NCBI RefSeq assembly: GCF_033807715.1
Contig: NC_084599.1
Coordinates: 5,039,625-5,103,624 of the forward strand
Reading direction: 5' to 3'
Length of the DNA stretch: 64,000 nt
Source of the DNA: Cololabis saira
Lineage: Eukaryota; Chordata; Actinopteri; Beloniformes; Belonidae
Part shown: piece by piece, positions 10,483 through 20,688 of the stretch
How positions within the stretch are numbered: position 1 is the first letter of the stretch
Layout: each line of letters starts with the position of its first letter
Position numbers and translations under genes: made by a program
Notes under the pieces: model-generated
Told to the model about the DNA's origin: nothing
What the model saw: only the letters and a program-made list of their open reading frames with translations
Database searches by the model: none

Positions 10483-11993
10483 CATACCTGCCAACATTGG
10501 GCTGTGAAAAATAGGGAGATTTTCTGGGGTAGCGGTTGGAATGCTCCACTCACAACATCCCCGCCCTGAACAACAGTTGCCCTTTATTAAAGATGCAGAC
10601 TGGAAACGGGTAGAGAGAGAGAACGGGGATGACACGCAGCAAAGGTGCGCAGGCCGGGATTCGAACCTGCGACCGCTGCAGGAGGAGGACTGTAGCCTCA
10701 GTATATGAGCCGCTGCTTAACCCACTGCGCTACCGAGCGGCCCTAAACAAGGCGACTTTTAATGAGCTTTAAATCCATAGCTACAATGAAATGTGCTAAA
10801 ATGTACCTCCCAAAATGATTCTACAGCCTCTTGGAGCCAAATAACTTTAGTATTAACAACAATAAAATACAATATTTGTAGAATTTTCCAGGTTCCCTTT
10901 GTCCCCCAAGGACCTGTTGTAATTGTAGGTGTCAGACTTTGCAGCTTCAATCACTTTCTTGGAGGGTACATACTTGTGGCCAGGGCTGGTATGGTTAATC
11001 TTGCAAGAAAGGAGTGCGCAAAGAGTAGAATTATCCATACTCAATGGGGTTTTCTGTGAGGATCTTTTTCACCATGCTGAATGAGCTCTCTGAGCTTCAT
11101 TGCTGTGAGGGATGCAGAGCTTTGCCTTCATCAGTGATGCCAGATTTGTAAAGCTCTCCTCTTTCCCTAGAAGAACCCAGAACCTTCAACTCTCTCTTCC
11201 TGTGGGAGATCCTTGCTTGCTATGACTTGATACTCCACCAACTCTTCCCTCAGCTTTTTTTCAAAGCATTTTCTCAAACAAAACAAATTTTCAAATAACA
11301 AAATAACATATTTTAACCATTTTCCAAACAATAAAATAACTGAAGAAATCTGAAAAATGGTTCAAATATGTTATTTTGTAACTTTAAAATTTTAAAATAT
11401 GTTTTTGTAATGTTTTGCTGATGAGAGAATATGTTTCTCTATTTTTCTTATTTTTGTGAGGGGGATATATATATTGTTTTTCGGCACTACCTTGTTCTCT
11501 ATAGCTGATATAACATGAATTACTCCTATGTGGGATCAATAAAGTTCTTATTTTTGCCATCTGAGAAAATTAAACATATTATATTTGTTTCCTAACTGTT
11601 TCCCAAGTATATTAGTGCGTGTGTGAATGAATAAATGAGACGTAAAACGTAAATTTCTTTGTAGAAAGGCGCTTTATGAAAATAAGTCCATTCACTAGTA
11701 TTAGTTTACAGCGCAGTCTTGCCACATCCAATATGGCGGCGACGTTGACGTATTGGCAGCTCCATGGGGCGGAGCTTGGACGTAGGCAGTGCTTTTGGGT
11801 TGGGTTGCCAGGTTTGTCAGGAACCCGTTATTATAATACATCCATGCAGGAACCCCGACACGTGAAACACCATTGACTCATTTCACTTTAAAATCGGGAG
11901 ATAAGCGGGAGAAATTACAAATCGGGAGCAGGGCGGGAGAAATGGTTGAAAATCAGGAGACTCCCGCTTAAATCGGGAGTGTTGGCAGGTATG
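10483..11993. mobile_element. Non-autonomous TIR element with nested SINE
   Basis: Perfect 14-bp inverted termini CATACCTGCCAACA (10483-10496) and TGTTGGCAGGTATG (11980-11993), flanked on both sides by TGATTG (10477-10482 and 11994-11999), a candidate 6-bp duplication. Inside the right end are several CGGGAG words. A tRNA-derived SINE has inserted near the left end. No transposase is encoded. Confidence 0.75.
10580..10744 (-). mobile_element. tRNA-derived SINE
   Basis: On the minus strand an A-box-like GCTCGGTAGCGCAGTGGG is followed after a spacer by the B box GGTTCGAATCCCGG. Then comes the fish SINE body phrase CACCTTTGCTGCGTGTCATC. It lacks a folded tRNA acceptor end, so it is a SINE head and not a tRNA gene. 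Confidence 0.82.
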
Positions 11994-12937
11994 TGATTGT
12001 GGTCACCCTTGATAACTTGGACAAGTAACGTTAACGTTAGTTAGTGGTGATACACAACTATTGTAAGTGCTGCATGATTAAGTCGTTTTTTGAAAAGAAA
12101 AGATACAATTTCAACATGTCCAAGCATCCCGAATCATACCCACGTGAATGACGTTTATAATAAACCAAACCGTTTGTAAATCCGTCAAGATTTCAGCAAG
12201 TTATGAGTATTTTTGTCTGTACAGACCACTCACCCTCCAACAGCAACAACGATAGCGCACCAAAGAGTGTCCCGACCTAAGATGGCCGCCGGTGGCGCTT
12301 TTTATGTTAGATATGATTTTTTTTTCAATTTTTAAATTCAAACATTTAATAGTCCAAAACATTGCACAGTGGTTTAAACACTGTGGCGGCAGTAGATCAC
12401 CGGTTACCACTGAATTAATTATATTGTTTACCTCTGATTTAAAATAAATATTACATGTTTATATGGGATGTTGATATTTTAAAGGTAATCCTGAAAGAGC
12501 CTTGTGAAGTTTCTGCTGTCAATAGACTCCACAAGTGGAGTAGCTATAAATTACATGAGCAGCAAAATAATTTTGTGGCTGTTCCTTTTCTTAGTTGTGT
12601 ATGCAAGTCATGTTTTCTTCTTGCAGGGTTTGCTGTTCCTAAAGCGATGCCTTCTCCACCTCCAGGAATGGAAACAAAGTGACCACCCTTTGCTGAGTCA
12701 CTTTTTGATTTAAAAGCATATGTCATCATCTGCTTGTCTTGCTTTTCTTTTATCAGAGTACAGTGGATGTATTTGAATGTGTGTTTCTCCCTCACAGGTC
12801 CAGGTTCTCCAGCCCAAGATTTCTAGTGATTTCAATTCAATTCAATTTATTTGAACAGACAAAAATCAATAGATTATTAAAGTCAGTTTCTGCAGATACT
12901 CCTTGGGAAGACGAGGATCCTGCTCCCTCTCATCCTT
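11994..12937. other. Intergenic, non-coding
   Basis: Contains a YY1-like AAGATGGCCGCC at about 12281-12292. Short open frames at 12.45-12.8 kb have no recognisable similarity. Confidence 0.4.
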
Positions 12938-13738
12938 GGGACCAATCCCAATACACCCCCTACTTTCTACCACTAGCCCTCACTCACTACGACTAGCCCT
13001 AAAAAAGAAGCCAAAGGCGTAGGGTCTTGTAATGTTCCCTAGGGATTGGGACACCACTTGCTACGTCACTGTGTGGTTTAAGTTCAGGTACGTAAGCGAC
13101 TGCGTAGTTACGTTTGCACATACGTCACACCATATCAGGAAGCCCAGAGCTAAAAGCTGTTTTATTTTCCGCTGTAGCGCTGTTAATATGCCCCTTTATT
13201 AAGTTTTAATATTTTTTCAGGCGTAAAAGTAACCGTACGGTGCGTGTCGCCGCGTAACCTACGCCGTAGGCTCTGCGTTGGTGTAACGGGGAACCATAAA
13301 TCAGCCTTTATCCTGGCGAGATCTGAAGATACAATGCAACATCGACCAAGCGAGTGATTATGTACATTCACTGAGTGAATATAATGTAAGTAAAATATAT
13401 ATTTCTTGCTAGAAATGTAATCAAAACGCATTTTTATGCAGAAACTAACTCAAAATATTGATTTTATTATTTTATTTTATAGAAATGTCCGCCATGTTTT
13501 TTTGTTTGATTCAGTCTGCAAATTATTACGTAAAGCATTCTAGGACATTTTTCTAGCCCTCGGTCGGTGAGTCAGTATCTGAAATCCCTCGCTGTGAAGG
13601 GCTAGATTCATACACACTAGCCCTCGATATGTCCACTAGCCCTACATGCAAAGAGGAATTGGGACACCACTATCCTCACAGGAACGCGCAAAATGTAGGG
13701 GTTGAAAAGTAGGACTGGGGGGGGATTGGGACTGGCCC
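12938..13738. mobile_element. TIR element carrying half of a PIF/Harbinger-like MITE
   Basis: The left end GGGACCAATCCCAAT mirrors the right end ATTGGGACTGGCCC. A second internal pair GATTGGGACACCAC (about 13043) and AATTGGGACACCAC (about 13651) is a direct repeat. Between them lies sequence in common, in inverted orientation, with 22050-22150, as well as a MITE arm at 13227-13312. There is no ORF. Confidence 0.6.
13227..13312 (+). repeat. PIF/Harbinger-like MITE, right arm only
   Basis: ACCGTACGGTGCG, CCTACGCCGTAGGCTCTGCG and the terminus GAACCATAAATCAGCCTT match the right half of the complete hairpin at 37832-37973. The left arm is missing. Confidence 0.75.
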
Positions 13739-14839
13739 TTGATCTGCAAATAGAAATATAATTTATTTTCCTGCTCCACTAACACAACTAGTCATCATCA
13801 TACCATGGTATGATCACTGTTCTACATACAAAAATAAATGTAAAAAAAAAAAAAAAAAAAGCGTGTCAGACCTCACCTTGATTATTATTAACATTTCAGA
13901 TTGACTGAAAGCACTGCAGTTGTTAAATAATAAAATTAAACCTCAAAAATACAACTTGCCTAATAAATTGTGCACACAGTGTAGATGAATACTTTGTAGT
14001 GGTGTGTATATTTAATTGACAATTTTATTTTGTTGCCATTGATGAATATATAGACATTAAGATAGTGAATGCTCGGATGCTAGATTACTTTCTCTCACTT
14101 TTTTCTGTTTCCCACTTGTTTGGTTGATGTGCACAGAGGATATTGCTAGAGGATATTTTAATAAAGCCAACCTTTACAACAGATACGCCTCTTTTTTTCA
14201 AATTGTTCCCCTTTGGAGAAGTCAGAGTGGGTCAAACACTACACTGATTAAATATTAAAGGTTTTAGGGTCCGTCTTGCCCCTTAGCAGGAAATGGCGTC
14301 AGGCACTTTTCAGAGTATTCTAATAAAACATATGCCCATATTCTCTGTAAGTGTGTAAAAGGAGCTTGTGTTCCACTGTAAGAAATGTAAGACATTTCGT
14401 AGCCCCACCTTTGTTCTGCTGTCCTAATGCTGGAATACAGTCTCTGTTAAATAAAATGGTTCTTCCGTAATGCCAAACATATTTTTCTGTGATGTAAGAG
14501 CCTTCGTACATTGTCTTTTAATCATTTTACTTGTTCTCACGGACAGGCACTTGCTCTTATTGTCACATTCATCATTAAAATACATAAGACTGTATTTGTG
14601 TGTGATTCCTCCCCAGCAGATGCAGCATAAAACACACTGACCACAGACTGATAAACATCTGCAGCATCGTACTACAGATGTCAATAGATCTGGATCATCA
14701 AATATTTAACTGAAAACCATCACTTATCATTGTCCAATGTAAGGGAGTATTAATAAATCGCTTACATTAATCTCATGTAGCTACACAAGAGATGCATTGC
14801 ACCAGATTCCAGTTCAATTGCTAATTTATCTGCAATCCA
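13739..14839. other. Intergenic, AT-rich
   Basis: Includes a 20-plus bp poly-A run at about 13839-13860. No gene or terminal repeats were recognised. Confidence 0.45.
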
Positions 14840-15253
14840 CACTGCAAAAACTCAAGATTTTACCAGAAATATTTGTCTTATTTCTAGTTAAAATGTCTCA
14901 CTTTTTGTCAAAAAAATCTCAATACATTTAAAACAAGAGTCATTACCAGAAATATAACTTGTTATTTGACAATTTTCACCTGTTTCAAGTAAATTTTCAC
15001 TTGAAATAAGTAGGAAAATCTGCCAGTGGGACAAGATTTATCTTCTTATTACAAGCAAAAAAATCTTGTTCCACTGGCAGATTTTCCTACTTATTTTAAG
15101 TGAAAATCTAGTTGAAACAGGTGAAAATTGTTGTTTTTTTCCAGTAATGAGTCTTGTTTTAGGTGTAATGAGATTTTCTGTTGACTAAAAATTTGACATT
15201 TTAACTAGAAATAAGACAAAATATTCTTGATATGATTTTGAGTCTTTGCAGTG
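14840..15253. mobile_element. 414-bp hairpin MITE with CACTGCAAA termini
   Basis: The two halves are near reverse complements along their length, centred at about 15045 where CCAGTGGGACAAGAT meets ATCTTGTTCCACTGG. The ends are CACTGCAAAAACTC and GAGTCTTTGCAGTG. The flanking dinucleotide is CA on both sides. The CACTG start suggests a CACTA/EnSpm-like relation, but no transposase is present to confirm it. Confidence 0.8.
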
Positions 15254-16319
15254 CATTAATTTGTGTTCCCTCGCCCAAGTTTGGAGTCTCAATACCCTCT
15301 AAACATGTGGACATGTGGTTATTAAAAGGTGCATTATTACAGCATATGATTGTGGTTATTATTATTATTTAGATAATAAATAATTAGATATTATCTTTTA
15401 AAACTTAATGTTTGATATCACTGGTATTTGGAGTTTTGTGACCAATAGAAACTCAAATCTCTATTGTAGTACAACATAATAAGCCACACAGCAGAAATTG
15501 GCACCAATACTGTGCAATTATGGTAACTTTAATTGGATTGCAAAATAGCCACCAAGCACAAAGCTTTACATGCATGGCACACTTTGTAATGTCATGCAGC
15601 ATGAGCCATAATGACATGTGTAATTGCCTTATTAACATGTTAAACTATTGGTGTGAAAACAAACATGCAAAAAAGCAAACACACGCTGGCGGGGGAGTAG
15701 AGTAAATGGCATGCAGTGTCAAAAATCACAGTTGTATTTTTTATTCTCAGAGTAATCAATCACTGTGCAATAATAATAATAACTCACTTTTTTTTAAATG
15801 GTATATATGTTAATAAGAGCTGTATACCATAGATTCTGCACTAGTGGTTGCCAGTTTTAGATGTAGGTATTTATTTGAAATGTAATAAATGTTGTCTAAT
15901 AAATATGGATTTAATGTGCTGTTGCAGCTCATAATTGCCATCCTTCAGACATTATTCCATCTATTTCAAATGCTGATCGAAGCAGAGGAACAAATTGTCA
16001 TTAAGAACTATCCTTGAAGAGTTAAATGGACACAACCCTGTAATATGAACATATAAAAGATTTTCCTTTCCACGTCAGTCCATGTTTTCCATGTAACACC
16101 ACGTGACGTCACACCACTGCACAAGCACAACAGCCCGCACCATCCAGGCCTCTAAACACCCATCAAAAGTATGCACGGTCTGCCACATGCACAACATGCA
16201 GAGAAAAATTTAAAGAAATCTTGCAACCACTAGTGTCAGAATCTACGGTATAGTGAAAGCATACACCAGACTACAGAATCATAAATGCATGGGAGTGAAT
16301 GTGCATGCGTTCATGTTTG
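15254..16319. other. Intergenic, AT-rich
   Basis: No gene, repeat boundary or RNA gene seen. Confidence 0.45.
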
Positions 16320-16490
16320 CAGCTCATTAGAATTAGAATCAGAACTAGGTTTATTTGGCTCCAGGTTCTTGGAGCATCAACATTTTTCCAATTAAGAAAA
16401 ATGATCAGAATCAGAAGACTCAGAATCAGAATCAGAAGGCAAGGCAAGTTTATTTGTAGAGCACAATTCAACACAAGGTAATTCACCGGT
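16320..16490. repeat. LINE-tail-like tracts (GAATCA)n and GGCAAGTTTATTTGTA
   Basis: Two adjoining motifs common at 3' ends of fish LINE/SINE insertions: an AGAATCAGAATCAG tract with GGTTTATTTGGC, then GGCAAGGCAAGTTTATTTGT with GCACAATTCAACACAAGG. They suggest one tail inserted into another. Confidence 0.5.
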
Positions 16491-16811
16491 GCAACTACGG
16501 GCGAAGAAGGAAGAACTGAAATCCACTACCGCCTCGATCATACTCCATCGTTCCCAGAAATGTACCTTTCCCATCGGCCGTCTCCATTCCATAGACAGAA
16601 AATATTCTGGGTGCACTTTCTCTCTGTCCATAGAGGGCTGGACTTTCCATGATGTGTCCAAGTGTCAGGTGAGTGATGGAAACAGGGTTAGACAGAGTAG
16701 GACTAAATGTCCACGGTTTCCTGTGAGACACCAGCAATCACCTGCCTCTATAGAATTGAACGTTCCTTGATGACTATTTCCTTTTTATTATCTAAAAGTG
16801 GAATAATCCAA

Positions 16812-17028
16812 CAGTCCTGGGCATTGCCATCCTCTACCAACCCCGGGAGGGCCCTGCACTGGTCTCCTCCTTAACCTGAGGAGTGAGCAGGCCGCATCTT
16901 TTCACCAGACAGGGTGGGGTTTCTCTGGCCGGACGTAGCGCGTGGAAGGATCACGTTATACCGGCCGGATCCTCCCCACCCCATCTGTTCCCCGGTTGGC
17001 CAGAGGGGGCATGTGTAGCCCAGGACTG
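16812..17028. mobile_element. 217-bp MITE with CAGTCCTGGGC termini, copy 1
   Basis: Perfect 11-bp inverted ends CAGTCCTGGGC and GCCCAGGACTG enclose a GC-rich body. The same body recurs with the same ends at 52230-52454, which defines the element's limits by comparison. No target duplication is obvious. Confidence 0.78.
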
Positions 17029-17059
17029 CTGCAAATTAAATTTATTTACAAAAAACAAT

Positions 17060-17160
17060 AAAACCCACTATCAGGTAAGGAAAAGGAAAACAAAAAAAGG
17101 AAAGGAACAACAACAACAAACAACCCTAACCCATACATCTATACCTGATAGTGGGTTTTA
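17060..17160. repeat. Perfect 19-bp inverted repeat flanking the end of the SGNH ORF
   Basis: TAAAACCCACTATCAGGTA (17059-17077) is the exact reverse complement of TACCTGATAGTGGGTTTTA (17142-17160), with an A-rich 64-bp spacer. The right copy forms the last codons of the hydrolase-like ORF (peptide KTHYQV). Confidence 0.85.
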
Positions 17161-17687
17161 AGGTCTTGAAAAATGTCATTTAAAAAAATATCATTTCCCA
17201 GAGTGGAAAAATGAACTCCATCGCGCACAAATAGACCAGAAGTTTTGAGTTTTGAGTTTTTCACCCACTTTCTGGTCTTGTTGACCCTGGCCGGCCGGGC
17301 GCACCTCCACCTGGTCCACCTCCACGTGTGCCTCTCCATGATGTCCGACCACACCAGGGTCATCTTCGGGTATTCCCGGTGGAGGTCCTGCAGGTCCGTT
17401 TTTATCTCGGCCACCAGCTGGACCGTCTTTTTCTGTCCGAGGCTGTTGGACCCGCAGACCACCACCAGGACGTCCGGGGCCGCCCTGCCCCTCAGGCACT
17501 CATTGAAAAAGCGGCGCAGGCCGTGCCACCTGAGGCCTCCCCACCCCAACCAGTGGACCCGGGCGTCCCCCTCCAGCCCAAGGTGGGGGCCCACGGTCTC
17601 GAGGGCTCTCCCCTCTCCTCTCCTCACATAGCTGGATCCCGGGATCCACACGTTTTGTCCTGTCGAACAAAGGATCGTTTTCTTGTT
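17139..17687 (-). CDS. SGNH/GDSL-hydrolase-like exon
   Basis: The minus-strand open frame contains, in order, VWIPGSSYVRR (block I, Ser nucleophile in GSS), VHWLGWGGLRWHG (block II Gly), DVLVVVCGSNSLG (block III, GxN) and VRDGVHFSTLGND (block V, DxxH). The expected Ser, Asp and His are all present. Members would hydrolyse ester bonds. Such domains occur in host proteins and also in some retrotransposons, such as the esterase of CR1-type LINEs. No ATG starts the frame. A TAA at 17690-17688 separates it from another open stretch upstream in the same frame, which either is a nonsense mutation or lies in an intron (a possible acceptor CGACAG ends near 17666). Whether this is a host exon or a mobile-element remnant is undecided. 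Confidence 0.5.
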   Translation of the reverse strand, partial: NKKTILCSTGQNVWIPGSSYVRRGEGRALETVGPHLGLEGDARVHWLGWGGLRWHGLRRFFNECLRGRAAPDVLVVVCGSNSLGQKKTVQLVAEIKTDLQDLHREYPKMTLVWSDIMERHTWRWTRWRCARPARVNKTRKWVKNSKLKTSGLFVRDGVHFSTLGNDIFLNDIFQDLKTHYQV

Positions 17688-17690
17688 TTA

Positions 17691-17848
17691 GACCCATGAG
17701 GATTTATAAAGAAATTGGCCTAAAAAAGTTGAATACTTTAGGCTAATCACAGATTCCCTGTTACCGAATTGTTGGGGCTCCACAGTAGCCACAAGTACAG
17801 TGATGGGGGGCTCCTCCAAAAGTCCACTATCATCTCCCAAGTCAATAT
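17691..17848 (-). CDS. Possible upstream exon of the SGNH-like locus
   Basis: A good acceptor (CTTTTCTTTTGGTACAG) opens a minus-strand frame at 17848 with the acidic peptide DIDLGDDSGLLEEPP, then ITVLVATVEPQQ. The frame is the same as the hydrolase exon's and is broken only by the TAA at 17690-17688. It requires one nucleotide from an earlier exon. No family is recognised. Confidence 0.3.
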
Positions 17849-18167
17849 CTGTACCAAAAGAAAAGTCGCAAGTATATTTGTTTCTTTGTTTTTTCGAACA
17901 ATTTAATAATATGCTATAGGCTACTACTGACATTGAATAAGAACACACTGACGAGATGAGGAGGACGTGGTCGTCCAGGTTCTTCTCCTCCGGCCGGGGA
18001 GCAGCTGCACCGTCAGGCCACACATGACACACACCGACCATGGAGGAGTCTGGACAAGTTTAAGGTAACGTTACCTCTGAATTCCATTTCAGAATGGTTT
18101 TCTTCATTATTTCTTCATCACAGGGCAGTGAAATGTGAACAAATGAAAATTTGAAATGAAATTGCGC

Positions 18168-18262
18168 CTTCCAGTGCAGACACGTTGGTGCGCATGCGCA
18201 TGGGCAAGTGAAAAGGCGCCTTATCTGTTGCAGACGCGGTGGTGCACATGCGCACGGGCAAC
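18168..18262. promoter_or_regulatory. Tandem duplication carrying NRF1-type sites
   Basis: Two copies about 53 bp apart contain GTGCAGACACGTTGGTGCG / TTGCAGACGCGGTGGTGCA followed by CATGCGCA. The first copy holds the palindrome TGCGCATGCGCA (18189-18200), a perfect NRF1-type site. The second reads TGCACATGCGCA. It lies between the candidate exons of the SGNH-like locus. Confidence 0.45.
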
Positions 18263-18607
18263 GCATTTGTTTCAGCTGATGGGGGCTTGCTATTTGTACC
18301 CTGGGTGCAAATAGTCACTCCGAATAAATTAACGTAGACGTTGTGAAAAGAGCAACACGTGAACATCAGCCGCGATGAGCACACAGTATAAATGATTTAT
18401 CATGCAAAAAATACTGAAAAATATGAGTTTTACAAAGGTAGTAATGTAAAAAGAAAAGAAAAACAGTCCGGTTTCACGTCAATAATCCAGTCATTACGAG
18501 GCGATCTCATCAATTTAACGTTACGTTTAAAAACAAAAGCTGACAAGAGACTAATAACAGACTTTAACTATAATAAATTTAAACTAACTCGATGTGACCA
18601 AACTCAC

Positions 18608-18670
18608 CTTTGAGCCGTGTTTTCCACTTTTCTGAGTGATTATTCCGCCGAACGGCTTAGATTCAGCCAT
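18608..18670 (-). CDS. Candidate first coding exon, unknown gene
   Basis: A minus-strand ATG in GAGCATGG context starts 21 codons (MAESKPFGGIITQKSGKHGS, then Lys) that end exactly at a strong donor AAG|GTGAGT. The exon is a multiple of three. Just upstream lies a CpG-rich block with a full CRE. It may be the start of the SGNH-like locus below it or of another gene. No similarity is recognised, so only the ATG, splice site and promoter context support it. Confidence 0.38.
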
Positions 18671-18679
18671 GCTCGTTCC

Positions 18680-18780
18680 CGAGACACACATGACCGCGCT
18701 TTGCGAGTGCACGGCACAGCCGTGACGTCACGCCCAGAAAGAGACTTTTCTTTGACTTTTCTGGCCGTTAGAAAACATTT
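18680..18780 (-). promoter_or_regulatory. CpG-rich promoter with CRE
   Basis: Contains the full CRE palindrome GTGACGTCAC (18722-18731) and many CpGs, 50-60 bp upstream of the candidate first coding exon at 18670. No TATA box is seen. Confidence 0.4.
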
Positions 18781-18987
18781 TTGACGGATATAAAGTCCAT
18801 GACTTAAAAATATAGAATACAAAGATTAGTAATTGCCGTGTGAACAGTTTTAGAGGCTTCTCTTTTACTATTGCGGTCTATGGGAAAAAAGCTTTCGGGG
18901 CCCCATGGGATTTTTTGTTGCAGTACCGCGGCTGGCCACTGGGAAAAATCGGCGTGCCTGCTGAGTGCGAGACCCGGGGGCTGCTTG

Positions 18988-19740
18988 AGCCCTTTGCCAT
19001 TCACACACAGCTGCAGAGTGACAGCCAGTCACTCTCACAGGTAGTGCCATGCCTTCTCAACCTGGAGGCACATCTGCAGATGACTACAGCTCCTGGGAAA
19101 CAGTTAGCTCAAGTCCTGCTGAAATCCTTGCGAGCTCCTTTCGCAGCCATTCTTAGCCCTGATTCCCCACAGTTTGATGCCACACCAACAGCAGCAGCCT
19201 GCCTGTTGGATCCAAGTGTTTCACTGATTCTTCAAACAGCAGACATGGTGCCACTGAGGAGGGCAGCACAGTCCTTAGTGGAGAACCTGGCAGCACAGTA
19301 TAACCCAGCCACTACTCCTCAAGATACTGTCACTGCCACTCAAACTGCAGCAGACTCTCCTCCTACTGTCCTGCAGAAATACTGCTTCCTTGCATCTCGT
19401 ATGGAGGTCCATGTGTCATCGACAAATCAGCATGATCATGTGACAGACAGTGTGTTGACTGAAATGAAGAGATATGTTGATAACGTTAAACAGGGTGTGT
19501 GCAATGAAACACCATTGCAATTCTGGAGATCAAGAGAGGCTGTCCATCCAAAACTGGCCCTTGTGGCACTGGATCTCGTTAGTGCCCCTGGATCTCGTTA
19601 GTGCCCCTGGATCTCGTTAGTGCCCCTGGATCTCGTTAGTGCCCCTGCCTCACAAGCCTTTGTGGAGCGCATCTTCTCTGTGTGCGGACTCTTGTCATCT
19701 GGACTGAGAAACAGGCAACCACATCTCTGGAGCAACGTGT
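18988..19740 (+). pseudogene. hAT transposase C-terminal fragment
   Basis: The plus-strand frame carries features of the ZBED/hAT transposase C-terminal part: AACLLDPSVSLIL, then FWRSREAVHPKLALVALDLVSAPAS and AFVERIFSVCGLL, the hAT dimerisation motif. At about 19569-19645 a 19-bp word TGGATCTCGTTAGTGCCCC is repeated four times. The three extra copies add 57 nt, so the downstream frame is restored, but the array itself introduces a TAG that ends the frame at 19601. The N-terminal BED finger and DDE core are not recognisable here. No flanking hAT termini were found. Confidence 0.72.
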
Positions 19741-19796
19741 TTTCCTCAAAATCAACAAAAAATTGTTGCTTGAATGAACTACACCCATCTCTCACA

Positions 19797-19814
19797 CGCA
19801 CACACACACACACG

Positions 19815-19882
<68 letters not shown>
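19797..19882. repeat. (CA)n microsatellite
   Basis: About 40 CA dinucleotides with a few CG interruptions, directly after the hAT fragment. Open frames across it on both strands are artefacts. Confidence 0.97.
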
Positions 19883-19887
<5 letters not shown>

Positions 19888-20331
19888 ACACACTGTCTCA
19901 TCTGAGGTTTTGAGATTTTTTTCATTTGGTTTGATTCAGATTGTTCACACCTTATTCGGCTGGTCAGAGTGAACGTCTTTGTTGGTTTGTCTGTGTGGTT
20001 ACAAGATCTGTCTCAGTGACACACAATGTCCATTTACAATGCACTTTATATGTATTCATTAAGGGAGTAATTAAAATAAAAAGTAAGGGATTGTTTACTC
20101 ACCCTCATTTTGTATCTTTTCTTGAATTTTATTATACATTACATTACAGGACTGTCTCAGAAAATTAGAATATTGTGATATTTTCTGTAATGCAACTGAA
20201 AAAACAAAAATGTCATACATTCTGGATTCATTACAAATCAACTGAAATATTGCAAGCCTTTTATTATTTTAATATTGCTGATTATGGTTTACAGTTTAAG
20301 ATTAAGATTCCTAGAATATTGTAATTTTTTT
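19883..20331. other. Intergenic, AT-rich
   Basis: Nothing recognised. Confidence 0.45.
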
Positions 20332-20339
20332 AGATTATA

Positions 20340-20680
20340 ATAATGACTTGGATTTATATAGCGCCCTTCAAGGCACCCAGAGCGCTTTACAGAAATCATT
20401 ATTCATCCATACACATTCTCTCCGGTGGTGGTAGCTACATTTTGTAGCCACAGCTGCCCTGGGGCAGACTGACGGAAGCGTGGCTGCCATATCGCGCCTA
20501 ACGGCCCCTCCGACCACCACCAACATTCATACACATTCATACACATTCACACGAGGCAAGGTGGGTAAGGTGTCTTGCCCAAGGACACTACGACAGCAAA
20601 CTGGGACAGAGCGGGATTCGAACCTCCGACCTTCGGATCATTGGACGACCCGCTCTACCACCTGAGCTACTGCCGCCCCA
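20340..20680 (-). mobile_element. tRNA-derived SINE with target duplication
   Basis: On the minus strand the head reads GGGGCGGCAGTAGCTCAGGT (A box), then GGAGGTTCGAATCCCGC (B box). The body includes CCTTGGGCAAGACACCTTACC, and the tail has GGCGCTATATAAATCCAAGT. The 8-bp direct repeat AGATTATA (20332-20339 and 20681-20688) flanks it. This is a common fish SINE type. Confidence 0.88.
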
Positions 20681-20688
20681 AGATTATA

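Noticed and set aside
10625..10744. tRNA gene on the minus strand
   Set aside because: A and B boxes are present but the acceptor stem does not pair and a SINE body follows. The same holds for 20340-20680 and 52484-52686.
19598..19913. Cys/Val and His/Thr repeat ORFs
   Set aside because: They translate the (CA)n microsatellite.
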